From: Zobellella taiwanensis
Lineage (GTDB): Bacteria; Pseudomonadota; Gammaproteobacteria; Enterobacterales; Aeromonadaceae
DNA: 64,000 nt
Direction: 5' to 3'
Assembly: GCF_003012795.1 (NCBI RefSeq)
Contig: NZ_PXYH01000004.1
Span: 62,001 to 126,000, forward strand
The notes beneath the pieces are model-generated. The model was not told the DNA's origin. It worked only from the letters and a program-made list of their open reading frames with translations, and made no database searches. The translations under genes were made by a program, and so were the position numbers. Below are positions 46,221-57,953 of the stretch, piece by piece; position 1 is the stretch's first letter; every line of letters begins with the position of its first letter.

Positions 46221-46322
46221 GGGCGGCCGCCGTGTCGCACGCTGCGCGGATGTTTATTCCAGCGGGTATCAAGTATACTGTGCCGGCAAATTAAGAGACC
46301 AAACATTTAAGGAATCGACAAC

Positions 46323-48470
46323 GTGAATCCTATCGTAAAAACCTTCCAGTACGGCCAGCACACCGTCACCCTTGAAACCGGCGTTATCGCCCGCCAGGCC
46401 ACCGGCGCCGTCATGGCCAGTATCGACGACACCTCCGTCCTGGTGACGGTCGTCGGCCGGCGCGAAGCGGACGAAAGCCGCGACTTCTTTCCGCTGACCG
46501 TCAACTACCAGGAGCGGACCTACGCCGCCGGCCGTATCCCCGGCAGCTTCTTCAAGCGTGAAGGCCGTCCCAGTGAAGGTGAAACACTGACCGCCCGACT
46601 GATCGACCGTCCCATCCGTCCGCTGTTTCCCGATGGATTCAAAAACGAAGTCCAGGTGATCGCCACCGTGGTTTCCGCCAATCCTGAAATCGCCCCCGAC
46701 ATCATCTCCATGCTGGGCACCTCCGCGGCCCTGGCCATTTCCGGCATTCCCTTCGCCGGCCCCATCGGCGCCGCCCGGGTGGGTTACATCAATGGCGAGT
46801 ACGTCCTCAACCCCAGCATTGGCGAGCTCAAGGGCAGCCAGCTGGACCTGGTGGTCGCCGGTACTGCCGGTGCCGTGCTGATGGTGGAATCCGAAGCCTC
46901 GGTACTGCCCGAAGAAGTGATGCTGGGCGCCGTGATGTATGGTCACGAGCAGATGCAGACCGCCATTACCGCCATCAATGAATTCGCCGCCGAAGTAGGC
47001 ACCCAGCCCTGGGACTGGCAACCCAAGGCCGAAAACGAGGCGCTCAAGGCCAAGGTAGCCGAGCTGGCCACCGCCGAGCTGGGCGAAGCCTACCGCATCA
47101 CCGACAAAACCGCCCGCCGTGACGCCATCAGCGACATCAAGGCCCGGGTTCAGGCCGCCGTGCTGGAGCAGTCGCCGGAAGCGGAAATCAAGGAAATCCA
47201 GGAGCTGCTGGGCAAGCTGGAGAAGACCATAGTCCGCGGCCGGGTGGTGCGTGGCGAGCCGCGTATCGATGGCCGCGAGCCCGACATGATCCGCGCCATC
47301 AATGCGGCCACCGGCCTGCTGCCCCGGACCCACGGCTCGGCCCTGTTCACCCGCGGTGAAACCCAGGCCCTGGTCGCCGCCACCCTGGGCACCGAGCGGG
47401 ACGCCCAGCTGATTGACGAGCTGACCGGCGAGCGCGCCAACCGCTTTATGCTGCACTACAACTTCCCGCCCTACTGCGTGGGCGAGACCGGCATGGTCGG
47501 CAGCCCCAAGCGCCGGGAAATCGGTCACGGCCGCCTGGCCAAGCGCGGCGTCGCCGCCGTGATGCCGAGCCAGGACGAGTTCCCCTATACCGTGCGCGTG
47601 GTGTCCGAGATCACCGAGTCCAACGGCTCTTCCTCCATGGCCTCCGTCTGCGGCACCTCTCTGGCGCTGATGGATGCCGGTGTACCCATCAAGGCCTCCG
47701 TGGCCGGTATCGCCATGGGCCTGGTGAAGGAAGAAGAAGGTTTCGTGGTGCTGTCCGACATCCTGGGTGACGAAGATCACCTGGGCGACATGGACTTCAA
47801 GGTGGCCGGTACCAGCGAGGGCGTGACCGCCCTGCAGATGGACATCAAGATTGAAGGCATCACCAAAGAGATCATGGAAGTGGCCCTGAAACAGGCCCGC
47901 AACGCCCGGCTGCATATCCTCAAGGTGATGGACGAAGCCCTGCAGGCACCGCGCGCCGAGATTTCCGATTTTGCGCCGCGCATCCACACCATCAAGATCA
48001 ACCCCGAAAAGATCAAGGACGTGATCGGCAAGGGCGGCTCTACCATCCGTGCCCTGACCGAGGAAACCGGCACCACCATCGAGCTGGATGACGACGGCAC
48101 CGTCAAGATCGCCGCCGTCGACGGCGAAGCCGCCAAACTGGCCATCCGCCGCATCGAACAGCTGACCGCGGAAGTGGAAAGCGGCACCATCTACGAAGGT
48201 CAGGTGGTGCGCCTGGCCGACTTTGGCGCCTTCGTCAACATCCTGCCCGGCAAGGACGGTCTGGTGCACATTTCCCAGATCACCGAAGAGCGGGTCAAGA
48301 ATGTGTCCGATCACCTCAAGGTGGGCGACAAGGTCAAGGTCAAGGTACTGGAAGTCGATCGCCAGGGCCGTATCCGCCTGTCCATCAAGGAAGCCAACAA
48401 GCCGGCCGAGGCCGATGCCCCTGCCGCCGAGGACGCCACCCCCGAAGCGGTTCAGGCCGACAACGAATAA
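46323..48470 (+). CDS. pnp: Polyribonucleotide nucleotidyltransferase (PNPase)
   Basis: 715-residue 3'-5' phosphorolytic exonuclease of the RNA degradosome. Two RNase PH domains (about 1-220 and 310-540), then a KH domain ([20 protein letters not shown]) and an S1 domain ([20 protein letters not shown]) near the C-terminus. The ATG (GTGAATC-type start at 46323) begins [27 protein letters not shown] at 46274 may be its own -10. Expected to be autoregulated through its leader. Confidence 0.98.
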   Translation: MNPIVKTFQYGQHTVTLETGVIARQATGAVMASIDDTSVLVTVVGRREADESRDFFPLTVNYQERTYAAGRIPGSFFKREGRPSEGETLTARLIDRPIRPLFPDGFKNEVQVIATVVSANPEIAPDIISMLGTSAALAISGIPFAGPIGAARVGYINGEYVLNPSIGELKGSQLDLVVAGTAGAVLMVESEASVLPEEVMLGAVMYGHEQMQTAITAINEFAAEVGTQPWDWQPKAENEALKAKVAELATAELGEAYRITDKTARRDAISDIKARVQAAVLEQSPEAEIKEIQELLGKLEKTIVRGRVVRGEPRIDGREPDMIRAINAATGLLPRTHGSALFTRGETQALVAATLGTERDAQLIDELTGERANRFMLHYNFPPYCVGETGMVGSPKRREIGHGRLAKRGVAAVMPSQDEFPYTVRVVSEITESNGSSSMASVCGTSLALMDAGVPIKASVAGIAMGLVKEEEGFVVLSDILGDEDHLGDMDFKVAGTSEGVTALQMDIKIEGITKEIMEVALKQARNARLHILKVMDEALQAPRAEISDFAPRIHTIKINPEKIKDVIGKGGSTIRALTEETGTTIELDDDGTVKIAAVDGEAAKLAIRRIEQLTAEVESGTIYEGQVVRLADFGAFVNILPGKDGLVHISQITEERVKNVSDHLKVGDKVKVKVLEVDRQGRIRLSIKEANKPAEADAPAAEDATPEAVQADNE

Positions 48471-48489
48471 GGCGCTCGCCAGTCCATGC

Positions 48490-48520
48490 CAAGCCGGGGA
48501 TTTCCCCGGCTTTTTGTTGT
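48490..48520 (+). terminator. Terminator of pnp
   Basis: AAGCCGGGGA-TT-TCCCCGGCTT followed by TTTGTTG. Confidence 0.85.
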
Positions 48521-48602
48521 CTGTCCGCCTGTCGCGGACTTGCCAACCCCGGGACGCCCACGCACAATAGTGGCCACTTTCAGGCAGCGGGAAACATCGA
48601 TT

Positions 48603-49238
48603 ATGGAGCTGGCGGATTACCGACGGGAATATCTGCGGGGCGGCCTGCGGCGCAAGGATTTGCCGGCCGACCCACTGGCATTGTTTGAAACCTGGATGCA
48701 GCAGGCCATCGCGGCCGGGCTGGCGGATCCTACCGCCATGGTGGTGGCGACAGTGGACGAGCGCGGCCAGCCCTTCCAGCGTATCGTCCTGCTCAAGCAC
48801 CTGGACGAGCGGGGTTTTGTGTTCTACACCAACCTCGGCAGCCGCAAGGCGTCCCAGTTGTCGGTTAATCCGCGCATCAGTCTGCTGTTTCCCTGGCATT
48901 CGCTGGAGCGCCAGGTGCATGTGACCGGAGCGGTGGAAAAACTGACCACGGTGGAGGTCATGAAGTATTTCGGCAGTCGCCCCAAGGACAGCCAGATCGG
49001 CGCCTGGGTTTCCCCGCAGTCATCGCGCATTTCCGCCCGTGGCCTGTTGGAAGCCAAGTTCCTGGAAATGAAGCAGAAATTTGCCAGCGGCGAGGTGCCC
49101 CTGCCGAGCTTCTGGGGCGGCTTCCGGGTGCACTTCGACAGCATCGAGTTCTGGCAGGGCGGCGCAAACCGGCTGCACGATCGCTTCCTTTATCAACGCG
49201 GCGACGATGGCTGGACCATCGACCGCCTTGCTCCCTAG
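48603..49238 (+). CDS. pdxH: Pyridoxamine 5'-phosphate oxidase
   Basis: 211-residue FMN enzyme that makes pyridoxal 5'-phosphate from pyridoxine or pyridoxamine phosphate. FMN-binding region: [20 protein letters not shown] and [17 protein letters not shown]-terminal [16 protein letters not shown] signature. The ATG at 48603 starts [15 protein letters not shown]; the longer frame upstream runs through the pnp terminator and is not coding. Confidence 0.97.
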   Translation: MELADYRREYLRGGLRRKDLPADPLALFETWMQQAIAAGLADPTAMVVATVDERGQPFQRIVLLKHLDERGFVFYTNLGSRKASQLSVNPRISLLFPWHSLERQVHVTGAVEKLTTVEVMKYFGSRPKDSQIGAWVSPQSSRISARGLLEAKFLEMKQKFASGEVPLPSFWGGFRVHFDSIEFWQGGANRLHDRFLYQRGDDGWTIDRLAP

Positions 49239-49246
49239 GAGGAGTT

Positions 49247-49741
49247 ATGCTGATTTGCCGAACCGAACGTCCGGGCGACGGCGATGATATCGACGAAGTG
49301 GTATTTGCCGCCTTCGATCGGCCCGACGAGGCGGATCTGGTGCTGGCCCTGCGCGAGCAGGGAGCCATCAGCGTCAGCCAGGTGGCTGAATACGAAGGCG
49401 CCGTGATCGGCCATCTGGCCATGAGCCCGGTGCTGATCGATGGCGAGGACCTGGGCTGGCTGGGCCTGGCGCCGGTGAGCGTGTGGCCCGACTGCCAGCG
49501 CCAGGGAGTGGGCAGCGAGATGATCCGCGAGGCGATCAACGCGGCCAACGAGCTGGACTGGGCCGGTATAGTGGTGCTGGGCGAGCCGGCTTTTTACCGT
49601 CGCTTCGGTTTTCGCCCGGCGAGCGAGCTGGGGCTGGAGTCTGCCTATCCGGGGGTGGGGGACGCCTTTATGGCCCTGGCCCTGAAACAGCCGGCGCCCC
49701 GGGGGCGGGTGAGCTACCACCCCGCCTTTGACGGGGGATAA
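49247..49741 (+). CDS. GNAT-family N-acetyltransferase, YhbS-like
   Basis: 164 residues with the GNAT fold. The acetyl-CoA pyrophosphate-binding motif A is visible as LAPVSVWPDCQRQGVGSEMI (Q/R-x-x-G-x-G/A), and the later WAGIVVLGEPAFYRRFGFRP matches YhbS-type acetyltransferases. Begins eight bases after pdxH, preceded by AGGAGG, so the two are probably co-transcribed. The acceptor is unknown. Confidence 0.85.
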   Translation: MLICRTERPGDGDDIDEVVFAAFDRPDEADLVLALREQGAISVSQVAEYEGAVIGHLAMSPVLIDGEDLGWLGLAPVSVWPDCQRQGVGSEMIREAINAANELDWAGIVVLGEPAFYRRFGFRPASELGLESAYPGVGDAFMALALKQPAPRGRVSYHPAFDGG

Positions 49742-49750
49742 GCGGGCCGG

Positions 49751-49782
49751 CCGCAAGGGGCCTGGCCTCTTGCGGTTTTATT
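49751..49782 (+). terminator. Terminator between the acetyltransferase and convergent roxA
   Basis: CCGCAAG...CTTGCGG stem followed by TTTTATTG. Confidence 0.75.
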
Positions 49783-50929
49783 GTTCTTCCTCTTCTTCCT
49801 CAAAATACCAGTAGCCCTGGTTGACCAGGGGCAACAACAGCTCCAGCAGGCTCTGGGGATCCTTCAGGTAGGCCACCTCCGGGCCGCAGATGCGGGCCTG
49901 ATCGCACAGCAGGGCAATGGCGTCCGCATCGGGGGTGGCCAGCTGGTAGCGGTCGCCGTCCAGGTAGAACAGCTGCTCACTGCCTTCATGATAAAAACAG
50001 CGCACCCCGCCCAGGCGGTAGAGGTGATCGCCGTGATCCAGGCGCAGCACCAGCTCTTCCAGGCTGTAGAGCGGCTCGGCCGGCTCCAGATCCAGGTCGT
50101 GCTTGGCTTCCGACATCATTTCGCCGAACCAGTCGGCCAGGCGGGCGGGATCGTCGAGCAGTTCGCTCATCAGTCCTTTAACCTGGTCCAGCACGGCGTG
50201 GTCGATGCGGCCATGGGCCCGGGTGGCAGCCATGCCGGCATCGTCGAAGCGGCGGCTGCTCGTCTCGTGGGCCAGCAGGTGATCGGCAAAACTTGAAAAC
50301 AGATCCCGGGCATCGGGAGCGCGAAAGCCCACCGAATAGTTGAGCGCCGGCGTCACCGCATAACCTTCGTGGGGACAGCCGGGCGGGATATAGAGGATAT
50401 CGCCGGGCTCCAGCATCTCGTCGATTTCCGCCTCGAAGTCCTCGCAGTGGCGCAGGGCGCCGTGGGCCGCGAACTCCTTCAGGGCCTGGCGTTTGCCTAC
50501 CCGCCAGCGCCGGCATCCTTCGCCCTGGATAATGAACACGCCATATTGGTCGATATGGGGCCCAACGCCACCACCCGGGGTGGAGAAGCTCACCATGACG
50601 TCGTCAAAACGCCAGCCGGGGATAAAACGGAATTGCTCGGCGATGTCCTGCACCGCCGGATGCCACTGGTTGACCGCCTGTACCAGCAGGGTCCAGTCGG
50701 TTTCCCCCAGGTGGTCGTAGCTGTCGAAGGGGCCGGTTTCCGCCTGCCAGCGATCATTGTCCCGCCAGACCCGGCGGGACTCGATGTGAGGCTCCAGCGC
50801 CAGCCCGGCCAGTTCGTCCGGGCTGAGGGGATCCTCGAAACCGGGCAGACCGGCCTTGATCAACCTCGGATGCCGTTGCCAGTCATGGGCGAGAAAGTGT
50901 TCTATATCCAGTTTGAGTGCGCTGTGCAT
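49778..50929 (-). CDS. roxA: Ribosomal protein uL16 arginine hydroxylase (RoxA/YcfD)
   Basis: 383-residue JmjC/cupin Fe(II)/2-oxoglutarate oxygenase of the YcfD family, which hydroxylates Arg81 of ribosomal protein L16 in E. coli. The iron ligands are visible as H-x-D in VGPHIDQYGVFIIQ (about 125-127) and the distal His in GCPHEGYA. The C-terminal winged-helix part and acidic tail EEEEEEQ complete the protein. Transcribed toward the acetyltransferase; upstream lies a dispersed repeat. Confidence 0.92.
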   Translation of the reverse strand: MHSALKLDIEHFLAHDWQRHPRLIKAGLPGFEDPLSPDELAGLALEPHIESRRVWRDNDRWQAETGPFDSYDHLGETDWTLLVQAVNQWHPAVQDIAEQFRFIPGWRFDDVMVSFSTPGGGVGPHIDQYGVFIIQGEGCRRWRVGKRQALKEFAAHGALRHCEDFEAEIDEMLEPGDILYIPPGCPHEGYAVTPALNYSVGFRAPDARDLFSSFADHLLAHETSSRRFDDAGMAATRAHGRIDHAVLDQVKGLMSELLDDPARLADWFGEMMSEAKHDLDLEPAEPLYSLEELVLRLDHGDHLYRLGGVRCFYHEGSEQLFYLDGDRYQLATPDADAIALLCDQARICGPEVAYLKDPQSLLELLLPLVNQGYWYFEEEEEEQ

Positions 50930-51040
50930 GGGTGCCTGCCGGAGTGGGGAGGATGCTTAAAGAATAGCGAAGTATTATGCCAAGGCGCGGCGGGGAAAGG
51001 AACCGGAGCGCGGCGCCAGGGCCGGAGTGTTGTCCGGGCC

Positions 51041-51157
51041 AATGGAATGCGGGCGGCCCGCCCGCATGGGGGTTATGGCTGTGGTTTGGGTGTGGTGCTA
51101 GGGGCCGAGGGTTTCCGCTGCGCGGGAGCGCAGGCGAGCTGCCTGCGCTCCAGGGGA
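51041..51157. repeat. Dispersed intergenic repeat, family A copy 1
   Basis: Contains the palindrome GGGCGGCCCGCCC with GCATGGGGGTTATG after it, a variable middle, then CCGAGGGTTTCCGCTG and the second hairpin GGAGCGCAGGCGAGCTGCC plus TGCGCTCC. The same layout recurs at 54431-54546. Confidence 0.75.
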
Positions 51158-51186
51158 GCCCGGGCTCCCCCTTACCGTTTGTGCCG

Positions 51187-52587
<1,401 letters not shown>

Positions 52588-52597
52588 CTAACGAGGT

Positions 52598-53221
52598 TCA
52601 GTCGCGCAGGGCGGCCTGGGCCTGGGCCACCAGCCGCTTGCGCGAAAACAGGATATGGCGGCGCTTGCCGCCGAGCTGGCGCCATAGCACGGCGCTGCGG
52701 ATGCCGGCCAGCAGCAGGGCGCGGATCTGGTGCTGCACCAGGGATTGCTGCAGGTAGGCGGGGTTGCCCGCTACCTGAATGCGCGGCCCCAGGGGACTGA
52801 CGATGTCGCTGTAGATGCTGGCCAGGTTGGCCAGCACCTGCTCGTCGAGCAGCTCGAAATGGTGCAACTGGCGCTTGACCTGGTTGATGCGCTCGCCCAG
52901 CATGGCCAGCAGATCGCGGCGGCGGGCCAGCTTGCGTTCCAGCGCCACCAGGCCCACCAGATAGCGGGTCAGTTCGGCGTTTTTCTGGGCGCTGTCGCTG
53001 CTCAGCTGTTCGATCAGGGTCTGGTAGCCCAGGCGCAGTTGGCCATGGCCGCCATAGATATCCTGCGAGCGCTCGGCGTCGGTGACCAGGATGCTGTTGA
53101 GGGTGGCCTTGAGTATTTCCTTGTCTTCAATGCTGCCCTGGCGGGCGACCTGCTGTACCAGGCCGACCGCCTGGCAGATGCCGGCGAAGGCCAGGGTTTG
53201 GTTTTCCAGACTGTGACTCAC
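52598..53221 (-). CDS. hflD: High-frequency lysogenisation protein HflD
   Basis: 207-residue mostly helical peripheral membrane protein, known for binding lambda CII in E. coli. Recognised by family start [20 protein letters not shown] and length. Its ATG overlaps the end of mnmA by four bases, so the genes are translationally coupled. Confidence 0.95.
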   Translation of the reverse strand: MSHSLENQTLAFAGICQAVGLVQQVARQGSIEDKEILKATLNSILVTDAERSQDIYGGHGQLRLGYQTLIEQLSSDSAQKNAELTRYLVGLVALERKLARRRDLLAMLGERINQVKRQLHHFELLDEQVLANLASIYSDIVSPLGPRIQVAGNPAYLQQSLVQHQIRALLLAGIRSAVLWRQLGGKRRHILFSRKRLVAQAQAALRD

Positions 53222-54324
53222 GCTTGCTCCTGACTGAATCGGGTTTCGATAATGCCGCCGCCCAGGCAGATCTCGCCCTGGTAGAATACGGCGGACTGGC
53301 CCGGCGTCACCGCGGCCTGGGGACTGTCGAAGGTGACCCGGATGGTGTCGGCGTCCACCGGCTCCACCAGGCAGGGAATGTCGGCCTGGCGGTAGCGGGT
53401 TTTTACCGTACAGCGCAGGGGGGCCGTGACCGGCCGGCGGTCCACCCAGTGCAGCTGGCGGGCGATAAGGCCATGGGAATAGAGACGGGGATGATCGCCC
53501 TGGGCCACCACCAGCACGTTGCGTTCCAGATCCTTGTCCACCACATACCAGGGATCGTCGGTGGCGTTTTTGAGGCCGCCGATACCAAGGCCCTTGCGCT
53601 GGCCCAGGGTGTGGTACATCAGCCCCTGGTGCGTGCCGATGACCTCGCCGGCCACGGTTTCAATATTGCCCGGCTGGGCGGGCAGGTAGCGGGCCAGGAA
53701 GTCGCGGAATTTGCGCTCGCCGATAAAGCAGATGCCGGTGGAGTCCTTCTTCTTGGCGGTCACCAGGCCGAGCTGTTCGGCGATGCGGCGCACCTCGGGC
53801 TTTTCCAGCTCGCCCACCGGGAACAGGCTCTTGGCCACCTGTTGGGAGCTCAGGGTATAGAGGAAGTAGCTCTGATCCTTGTTGCCGTCCAGGCCGCGTA
53901 GCAGTTTGGGCTGGTCGTCGAAGCTGCGGCGCACGTAGTGGCCGGTGGCGATATAGTCGGCGCCCAGATCCTCGGCGGCAAACTCCAGGAAGGCCTTGAA
54001 CTTGATTTCCTTGTTGCACAGGATGTCCGGGTTGGGCGTGCGCCCGGCCTGGTACTCGGCCAGGAAGTGCTCGAACACGTTGTCCCAGTACTCGGCGGCG
54101 AAGTTGATGGTGTGAAGCTCGATGCCGAGCTTGTCGCACACCGCCTGGGCGTCACGCAGATCCTCGGCGGCGGAGCAATACTCGTCGGTGTCGTCTTCTT
54201 CCCAGTTCTTCATGAACAGGCCTTCCACCTGGTAGCCCTGCTGTTGCAGCAGCCAGGCCGACACCGAGGAATCCACACCGCCGGACATGCCGACAATCAC
54301 TTTTAGCTGACTGTTATCGCTCAT
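53218..54324 (-). CDS. mnmA: tRNA 2-thiouridylase MnmA
   Basis: 368 residues. Thiolates U34 of Glu, Lys and Gln tRNAs. PP-loop ATPase motif [14 protein letters not shown] near the N-terminus, catalytic Cys in [14 protein letters not shown] (about 100) and the second Cys in [18 protein letters not shown]. First gene of the mnmA-hflD-purB unit, as in E. coli. Confidence 0.98.
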   Translation of the reverse strand: MSDNSQLKVIVGMSGGVDSSVSAWLLQQQGYQVEGLFMKNWEEDDTDEYCSAAEDLRDAQAVCDKLGIELHTINFAAEYWDNVFEHFLAEYQAGRTPNPDILCNKEIKFKAFLEFAAEDLGADYIATGHYVRRSFDDQPKLLRGLDGNKDQSYFLYTLSSQQVAKSLFPVGELEKPEVRRIAEQLGLVTAKKKDSTGICFIGERKFRDFLARYLPAQPGNIETVAGEVIGTHQGLMYHTLGQRKGLGIGGLKNATDDPWYVVDKDLERNVLVVAQGDHPRLYSHGLIARQLHWVDRRPVTAPLRCTVKTRYRQADIPCLVEPVDADTIRVTFDSPQAAVTPGQSAVFYQGEICLGGGIIETRFSQEQA

Positions 54325-54430
54325 ACGCGCCCGTTACCTGTTAGCAAAACGGGCGGTATTTTACCAGACAAATGCCGTAAGGGGGAGGCGTGGTTTAAGC
54401 CGCAAGCCCGGCTGATTATCTGCACGGGGC

Positions 54431-54546
54431 ATTGGAGCGCGGGCGGCCCGCCCGCATGGGTGTTATGCCGAGGCTGGAGTGTGCTTTGCAAGCCCGAGGG
54501 TTCCCGCTGTGCGGGAATGCAGGCGAGCCGCCTGCGCTCCAGGGAG
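54431..54546. repeat. Dispersed intergenic repeat, family A copy 2
   Basis: Same elements as 51041-51157: GGGCGGCCCGCCC with GCATGGGTGTTATG, then CCCGAGGGTTCCCGCTG, then GCAGGCGAGCCGCCTGCGC. Lies between nudJ and mnmA. Confidence 0.75.
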
Positions 54547-54557
54547 CGGCGTTCCCC

Positions 54558-55013
54558 TCACGCTTCACGCCTCACGCTTTTCAACACGTCCAGCGGAAAA
54601 CGCGCCCCGGCCAGGTAATCCCGGAACGAGGCGAGAATAAGCGGGCTGCGCAACTGGTTACCCAGGGCCTCGATCTCGGCCAGGGTCAGCCAGTGGCAGC
54701 GGATGATGTCGCCGTCCGGATCCTGGGGGTGGGTGGCCAGCGGCTCGGCCACTTCCACACAGAAGGTAAAGCGCACAAAGTGCTTGCCGTTGTCCGGCGC
54801 CTGGTACTGGTAGATGCCCACCGCCTGCCCGATGGGCAGGGACAGGCCGGTTTCTTCCAGCAATTCGCGGCGGGCGCCGGCCAGCAGATCCTCGCCCGGC
54901 TCCAGGTGGCCGGCGGGCTGGTTGAACATGATGCGCCCCTGCTGCCACTCTTCCACCATCAAGAAACGTTCACCGGCGCGCACTATCACCGCCAGGGTCA
55001 CCGCATGGCTCAT
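54558..55013 (-). CDS. nudJ: Nudix phosphatase NudJ
   Basis: 151-residue Nudix hydrolase; E. coli NudJ acts on thiamine pyrophosphate and HMP-PP. The Nudix box is [20 protein letters not shown] followed by TGLSLP (about 36-58), giving the G-x5-E-x7-R-E-x-x-E-E pattern. The ATG at 55013 overlaps the rluE stop (ATGA) and has GGAG six bases upstream. In E. coli nudJ likewise lies between rluE and mnmA. Confidence 0.93.
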   Translation of the reverse strand: MSHAVTLAVIVRAGERFLMVEEWQQGRIMFNQPAGHLEPGEDLLAGARRELLEETGLSLPIGQAVGIYQYQAPDNGKHFVRFTFCVEVAEPLATHPQDPDGDIIRCHWLTLAEIEALGNQLRSPLILASFRDYLAGARFPLDVLKSVRREA

Positions 55014-55600
55014 AGTGTTCTCCATTGTCCGGGCTGCAGGTCGCCGAGGGTCCAGTCGCCCACGGCATAGCGAATAAGCCGCAGGGTGGGAAAGCCGATA
55101 TGGGCGGTCATGCGCCGTACCTGGCGGTTGCGTCCCTCGGTGATGTCAATCTCCAGCCAGCTGGTGGGAATGGCCTGGCGCTCGCGGATGGGCGGCACCC
55201 GCGGCCATACCGCGGGCTCCGGCATCAAGCGCACCCTGGCCGGCAGGGTGGGGCCGTCGTTAAGGGTAACGCCATGGCGCAGTTTATCTAAATCGGCCTC
55301 GGTGGGCACGCCTTCCACCTGCACCCAATAGGTCTTTTCGGTCTTACGTCCGGGCTGGGTTAAACGGGCGTTGAGGGCGCCGTCGTTGGTCAGCACCAGC
55401 AGGCCCTCGCTGTCCCGGTCCAGCCGGCCGGCGGCATAGACGCCGGGTACATCCACATAGTCGGCCAGGGTCTGGCGGCCATCGCCGTCGGTAAACTGGC
55501 ACAGCACCATATAGGGCTTGTTCAACAGCAGGGTCACGGTTGGGCCGGCGGGCTTTTTCGGCGCGGGCCTGCGGGGGCGGCGGCTAAGGTTGGGTTTCAT
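55010..55600 (-). CDS. rluE: 23S rRNA pseudouridine(2457) synthase RluE
   Basis: 196-residue RsuA-type pseudouridine synthase. Catalytic Asp in [20 protein letters not shown]; other conserved parts are [14 protein letters not shown] and [20 protein letters not shown]. It lacks an S4 domain, as does E. coli RluE; the N-terminus is basic ([14 protein letters not shown]). Translationally coupled to nudJ. Confidence 0.94.
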   Translation of the reverse strand: MKPNLSRRPRRPAPKKPAGPTVTLLLNKPYMVLCQFTDGDGRQTLADYVDVPGVYAAGRLDRDSEGLLVLTNDGALNARLTQPGRKTEKTYWVQVEGVPTEADLDKLRHGVTLNDGPTLPARVRLMPEPAVWPRVPPIRERQAIPTSWLEIDITEGRNRQVRRMTAHIGFPTLRLIRYAVGDWTLGDLQPGQWRTL

Positions 55601-55673
55601 GGGGTAGCTGCTTTGTTATACAGAATAGGCGGATGACAAAGGTTTGCTGTCTGGCCGTGCACTTCGTCGGACA

Positions 55674-55768
55674 CAGGGCACTGTTTCGCCGGCACGCCGT
55701 GAATACGTCCATGTAGGCTCCACTGCGCCATCCATGGCGCAGAGGGCACGGCGAAACAGTGCCCTCTG
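55674..55768. repeat. Dispersed palindromic repeat, family B copy 2
   Basis: Outer inverted repeat CAGGGCACTGTTTCGCCG / CGGCGAAACAGTGCCCTCTG encloses CGTGAATACGTCCATGTAGG and the inner palindrome CTGCGCCATCCATGGCGCAG. Confidence 0.75.
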
Positions 55769-55835
55769 CCCTCCTGGGTTTGACCTCGGAGCCGCCGGTC
55801 GTCAAACAGGCACCTCCGAGGCTTCTCGAAGCAGC

Positions 55836-55945
55836 AGCGGGGATTGCCGTAGCCGACCGTCAAATGCCAAGGATGGCATTTGCCGAGCGCCCCATGGATG
55901 GGCTTGAAGCGTGTCGGCGGAGCGCAACCGCGTTGCTGCTTCGCA
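55836..55945. repeat. Related palindromic repeat block
   Basis: Contains CAAATGCC-AAGG-ATGGCATTTG and, 13 bases on, CGCCCCATGGATGGGC, flanked by AGCAGCAGCGGG on one side and GTTGCTGCTTCGC on the other. The GGATGG core is the reverse of the CCATCC core in family B. Confidence 0.55.
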
Positions 55946-55951
55946 TTACAG

Positions 55952-56737
55952 TCAGGCGGTGATAATCCGCGGCAGGGTGTCGTCTTTACGCAGGGTCAGC
56001 ACTTCGCAGCCGGTTTCGGTCACCAGTATGGTGTGCTCATACTGGGCCGACAGGCTGCGGTCCTTGGTGACTACGGTCCAGCCGTCGCCCAGCATCTTGC
56101 TGTGGCGCTTGCCCACGTTGATCATGGGTTCAATGGTCAGGCACATGCCGGCCTTCAGTACCTCGCCGGTGCCCGGCTTGCCGTAGTGCAGCACCTGGGG
56201 CTCCTCGTGGAATTCCTTGCCGATGCCATGGCCGCAGTATTCCCGCACCACAGAGTAGTGATGGGCTTCGGCGTGTTTCTGAATGGCGGCGCCAATGTCC
56301 CCCAGGCGAACACCGTCCTTGACCATTTTAATGCCGATTTCCATGCATTCCTGGGTCACCCGGCACAGCCGCTCGGCCATGATGCTCGGCTTGCCCACGA
56401 TAAACATCCTGGAGGTGTCGCCGTGGTAGTCGTCCTTGATGACGGTAATGTCGATATTGATGATGTCGCCGTCCTTGAGCTTCTTGTCGGACGGAATACC
56501 GTGGCAGATCACATGGTTGACCGAGGTGCAGATGGACTTGGGAAAACCGTGATAGTTGAGCGGCGCCGGAATGGCCTGCTGCTCGTTGACGATATAGTCA
56601 TGGCAGATGCGGTTGAGTTCGTCCGTGGTCACGCCGGGCTGGACATGGGGTTCGATCATTTCCAGCACTTCCGCGGCCAGCCGGCCGGCCACGCGCATTT
56701 TTTCGATTTCTTCCGGGGTTTTTATGACTATGCTCAT
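55952..56737 (-). CDS. map: Methionine aminopeptidase type I
   Basis: 261 residues. Removes the initiator Met from nascent proteins. Metal ligands are visible in GDIINIDITVIKDDYHGDTS (two Asp), YCGHGIGKEFHEEP (His), MCLTIEPMINVG (Glu) and QYEHTILVTETGCEVLT (Glu). Divergent from rpsB, as in E. coli. Confidence 0.98.
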   Translation of the reverse strand: MSIVIKTPEEIEKMRVAGRLAAEVLEMIEPHVQPGVTTDELNRICHDYIVNEQQAIPAPLNYHGFPKSICTSVNHVICHGIPSDKKLKDGDIINIDITVIKDDYHGDTSRMFIVGKPSIMAERLCRVTQECMEIGIKMVKDGVRLGDIGAAIQKHAEAHHYSVVREYCGHGIGKEFHEEPQVLHYGKPGTGEVLKAGMCLTIEPMINVGKRHSKMLGDGWTVVTKDRSLSAQYEHTILVTETGCEVLTLRKDDTLPRIITA

Positions 56738-56958
56738 ACTCGTCTCTGACTGTTGTGGGCCGGCCCTGGTCGCCTCCGTGCATCCTGGCCGGTCGTGGTT
56801 GCCGCCGTGAAACAGGACTGGCCTGGTCGCGCGCCGGAGCGCTCAATACGGGCCCGGCGCCGGCTTGTCCCGGCCTCAAGGGGCCAAAAGTGTAACCCCT
56901 GGCGCCGGCAACTTCCAGTAGCGAAATCGCCGCCGGCGCTGGTGCGGGCGGGCGCTTT

Positions 56959-57119
56959 ATGGTATAAAGCGCGCCGTGACAGCCATGCCTGTGGCCTGGC
57001 CGTGTCACACAACATTCACTTTTTAACACACACACACATCGGCACATGCTCCAGGGTGCCTGCGGGTCGGAGTCATGGGATGTGTGGAGGCCTAACCCAA
57101 TACTTTATTAGAGGAAATC
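56959..57119 (+). ncRNA. rpsB promoter and S2-binding leader (t44/tff-like)
   Basis: An extended -10 TG-G-TATAAA (56959-56967) with a G+C-rich discriminator is followed by a leader that closely resembles the E. coli rpsB 5'UTR: ACACACACACATCGGCACAT, GGGTGCCTGCGGGTCGGAG and GGATGTGTGGAGGCCTAAC. In E. coli this region binds S2 for feedback control and was also recorded as the t44/tff RNA. Confidence 0.75.
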
Positions 57120-57845
57120 ATGGCACAAGTATCTATGCGCGACATGCTGAAAGCCGGCGTTCACTTTGGTCACCAGACCCGTTTCTGGAACCCCAAGATG
57201 AAGCCCTTCATTTTCGGCGCCAGCAACCGGGTTCACATCATCAACCTGGAAAAAACAGTTCCCCTGTTCAACGACGCCCTGAACTACCTGGGCAGCGTTG
57301 CCTCACGCAAGGGCAAAATCCTGTTTGTTGGTACCAAGCGCGCAGCCTCTGAAGCCGTCAAAGAAGCCGCGACCAAGTGTGATCAGTTCTATGTCAACCA
57401 CCGCTGGCTGGGTGGCATGCTGACCAACTGGAAAACCGTGCGTCAGTCCATCAGCCGCCTGAAAGAGCTGGAAACCCAGTCTCAGGACGGTACCTTCGAC
57501 AAGCTGACCAAGAAAGAGGCGCTGATGCGTACTCGCGAAATGGAAAAGCTGGAGAAATCCCTGGGCGGTATCAAGGACATGGGCGGTCTGCCCGACGTAC
57601 TGTTCGTCATCGATGCCGATCACGAGCACATCGCCATCAAGGAAGCCAACAACCTGGGTATTCCCGTGGTTGCGGTAGTGGACACCAACTCCAACCCGGA
57701 CGGCGTCGACTACATCATCCCTGGTAACGATGACGCCATCCGCGCCGTTCAGCTGTACCTGAACGCCGCTGCTGACGCCGTGGCTGCCGCTCGTGCGCAA
57801 GACCTGGCCGTGCAAGCCGAAGACAACTACGTCGTTGAAGAATAA
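57120..57845 (+). CDS. rpsB: 30S ribosomal protein S2
   Basis: 241 residues, as in E. coli. Family signatures [20 protein letters not shown] and [20 protein letters not shown]. The ATG follows GAGGAAATC. Leads the rpsB-tsf operon. Confidence 0.99.
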   Translation: MAQVSMRDMLKAGVHFGHQTRFWNPKMKPFIFGASNRVHIINLEKTVPLFNDALNYLGSVASRKGKILFVGTKRAASEAVKEAATKCDQFYVNHRWLGGMLTNWKTVRQSISRLKELETQSQDGTFDKLTKKEALMRTREMEKLEKSLGGIKDMGGLPDVLFVIDADHEHIAIKEANNLGIPVVAVVDTNSNPDGVDYIIPGNDDAIRAVQLYLNAAADAVAAARAQDLAVQAEDNYVVEE

Positions 57846-57900
57846 TAAAGTCTGAGCGAATCGCTTAAGCCTTTATTAACCATACGAAAGTAATGGGTTA

Positions 57901-57928
57901 ACAGGGGCCTCGTGCCCCTGTTTTCTTG
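57901..57928 (+). terminator. Attenuator-like hairpin between rpsB and tsf
   Basis: ACAGGGGC-CTCGT-GCCCCTGT followed by TTTCTTG; partial termination here would set the S2 to EF-Ts ratio. Confidence 0.7.
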
Positions 57929-57953
57929 TAGACCAAGACCGAGGACATTAGAG

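Larger units (their letters stand above)
55601..55951. other. Intergenic region rluE-map filled with palindromic repeats
   Basis: No gene is visible. About 270 of 350 bp consist of repeat units (55674-55768 and 55836-55945). Short frames through it are artefacts of the palindromes. Confidence 0.7.

Noticed and set aside
46269-48920. 883-codon antisense frame covering pnp
   Set aside because: Antisense shadow of pnp; composition is dominated by Gly, His, Asp and Val with no domain signature.
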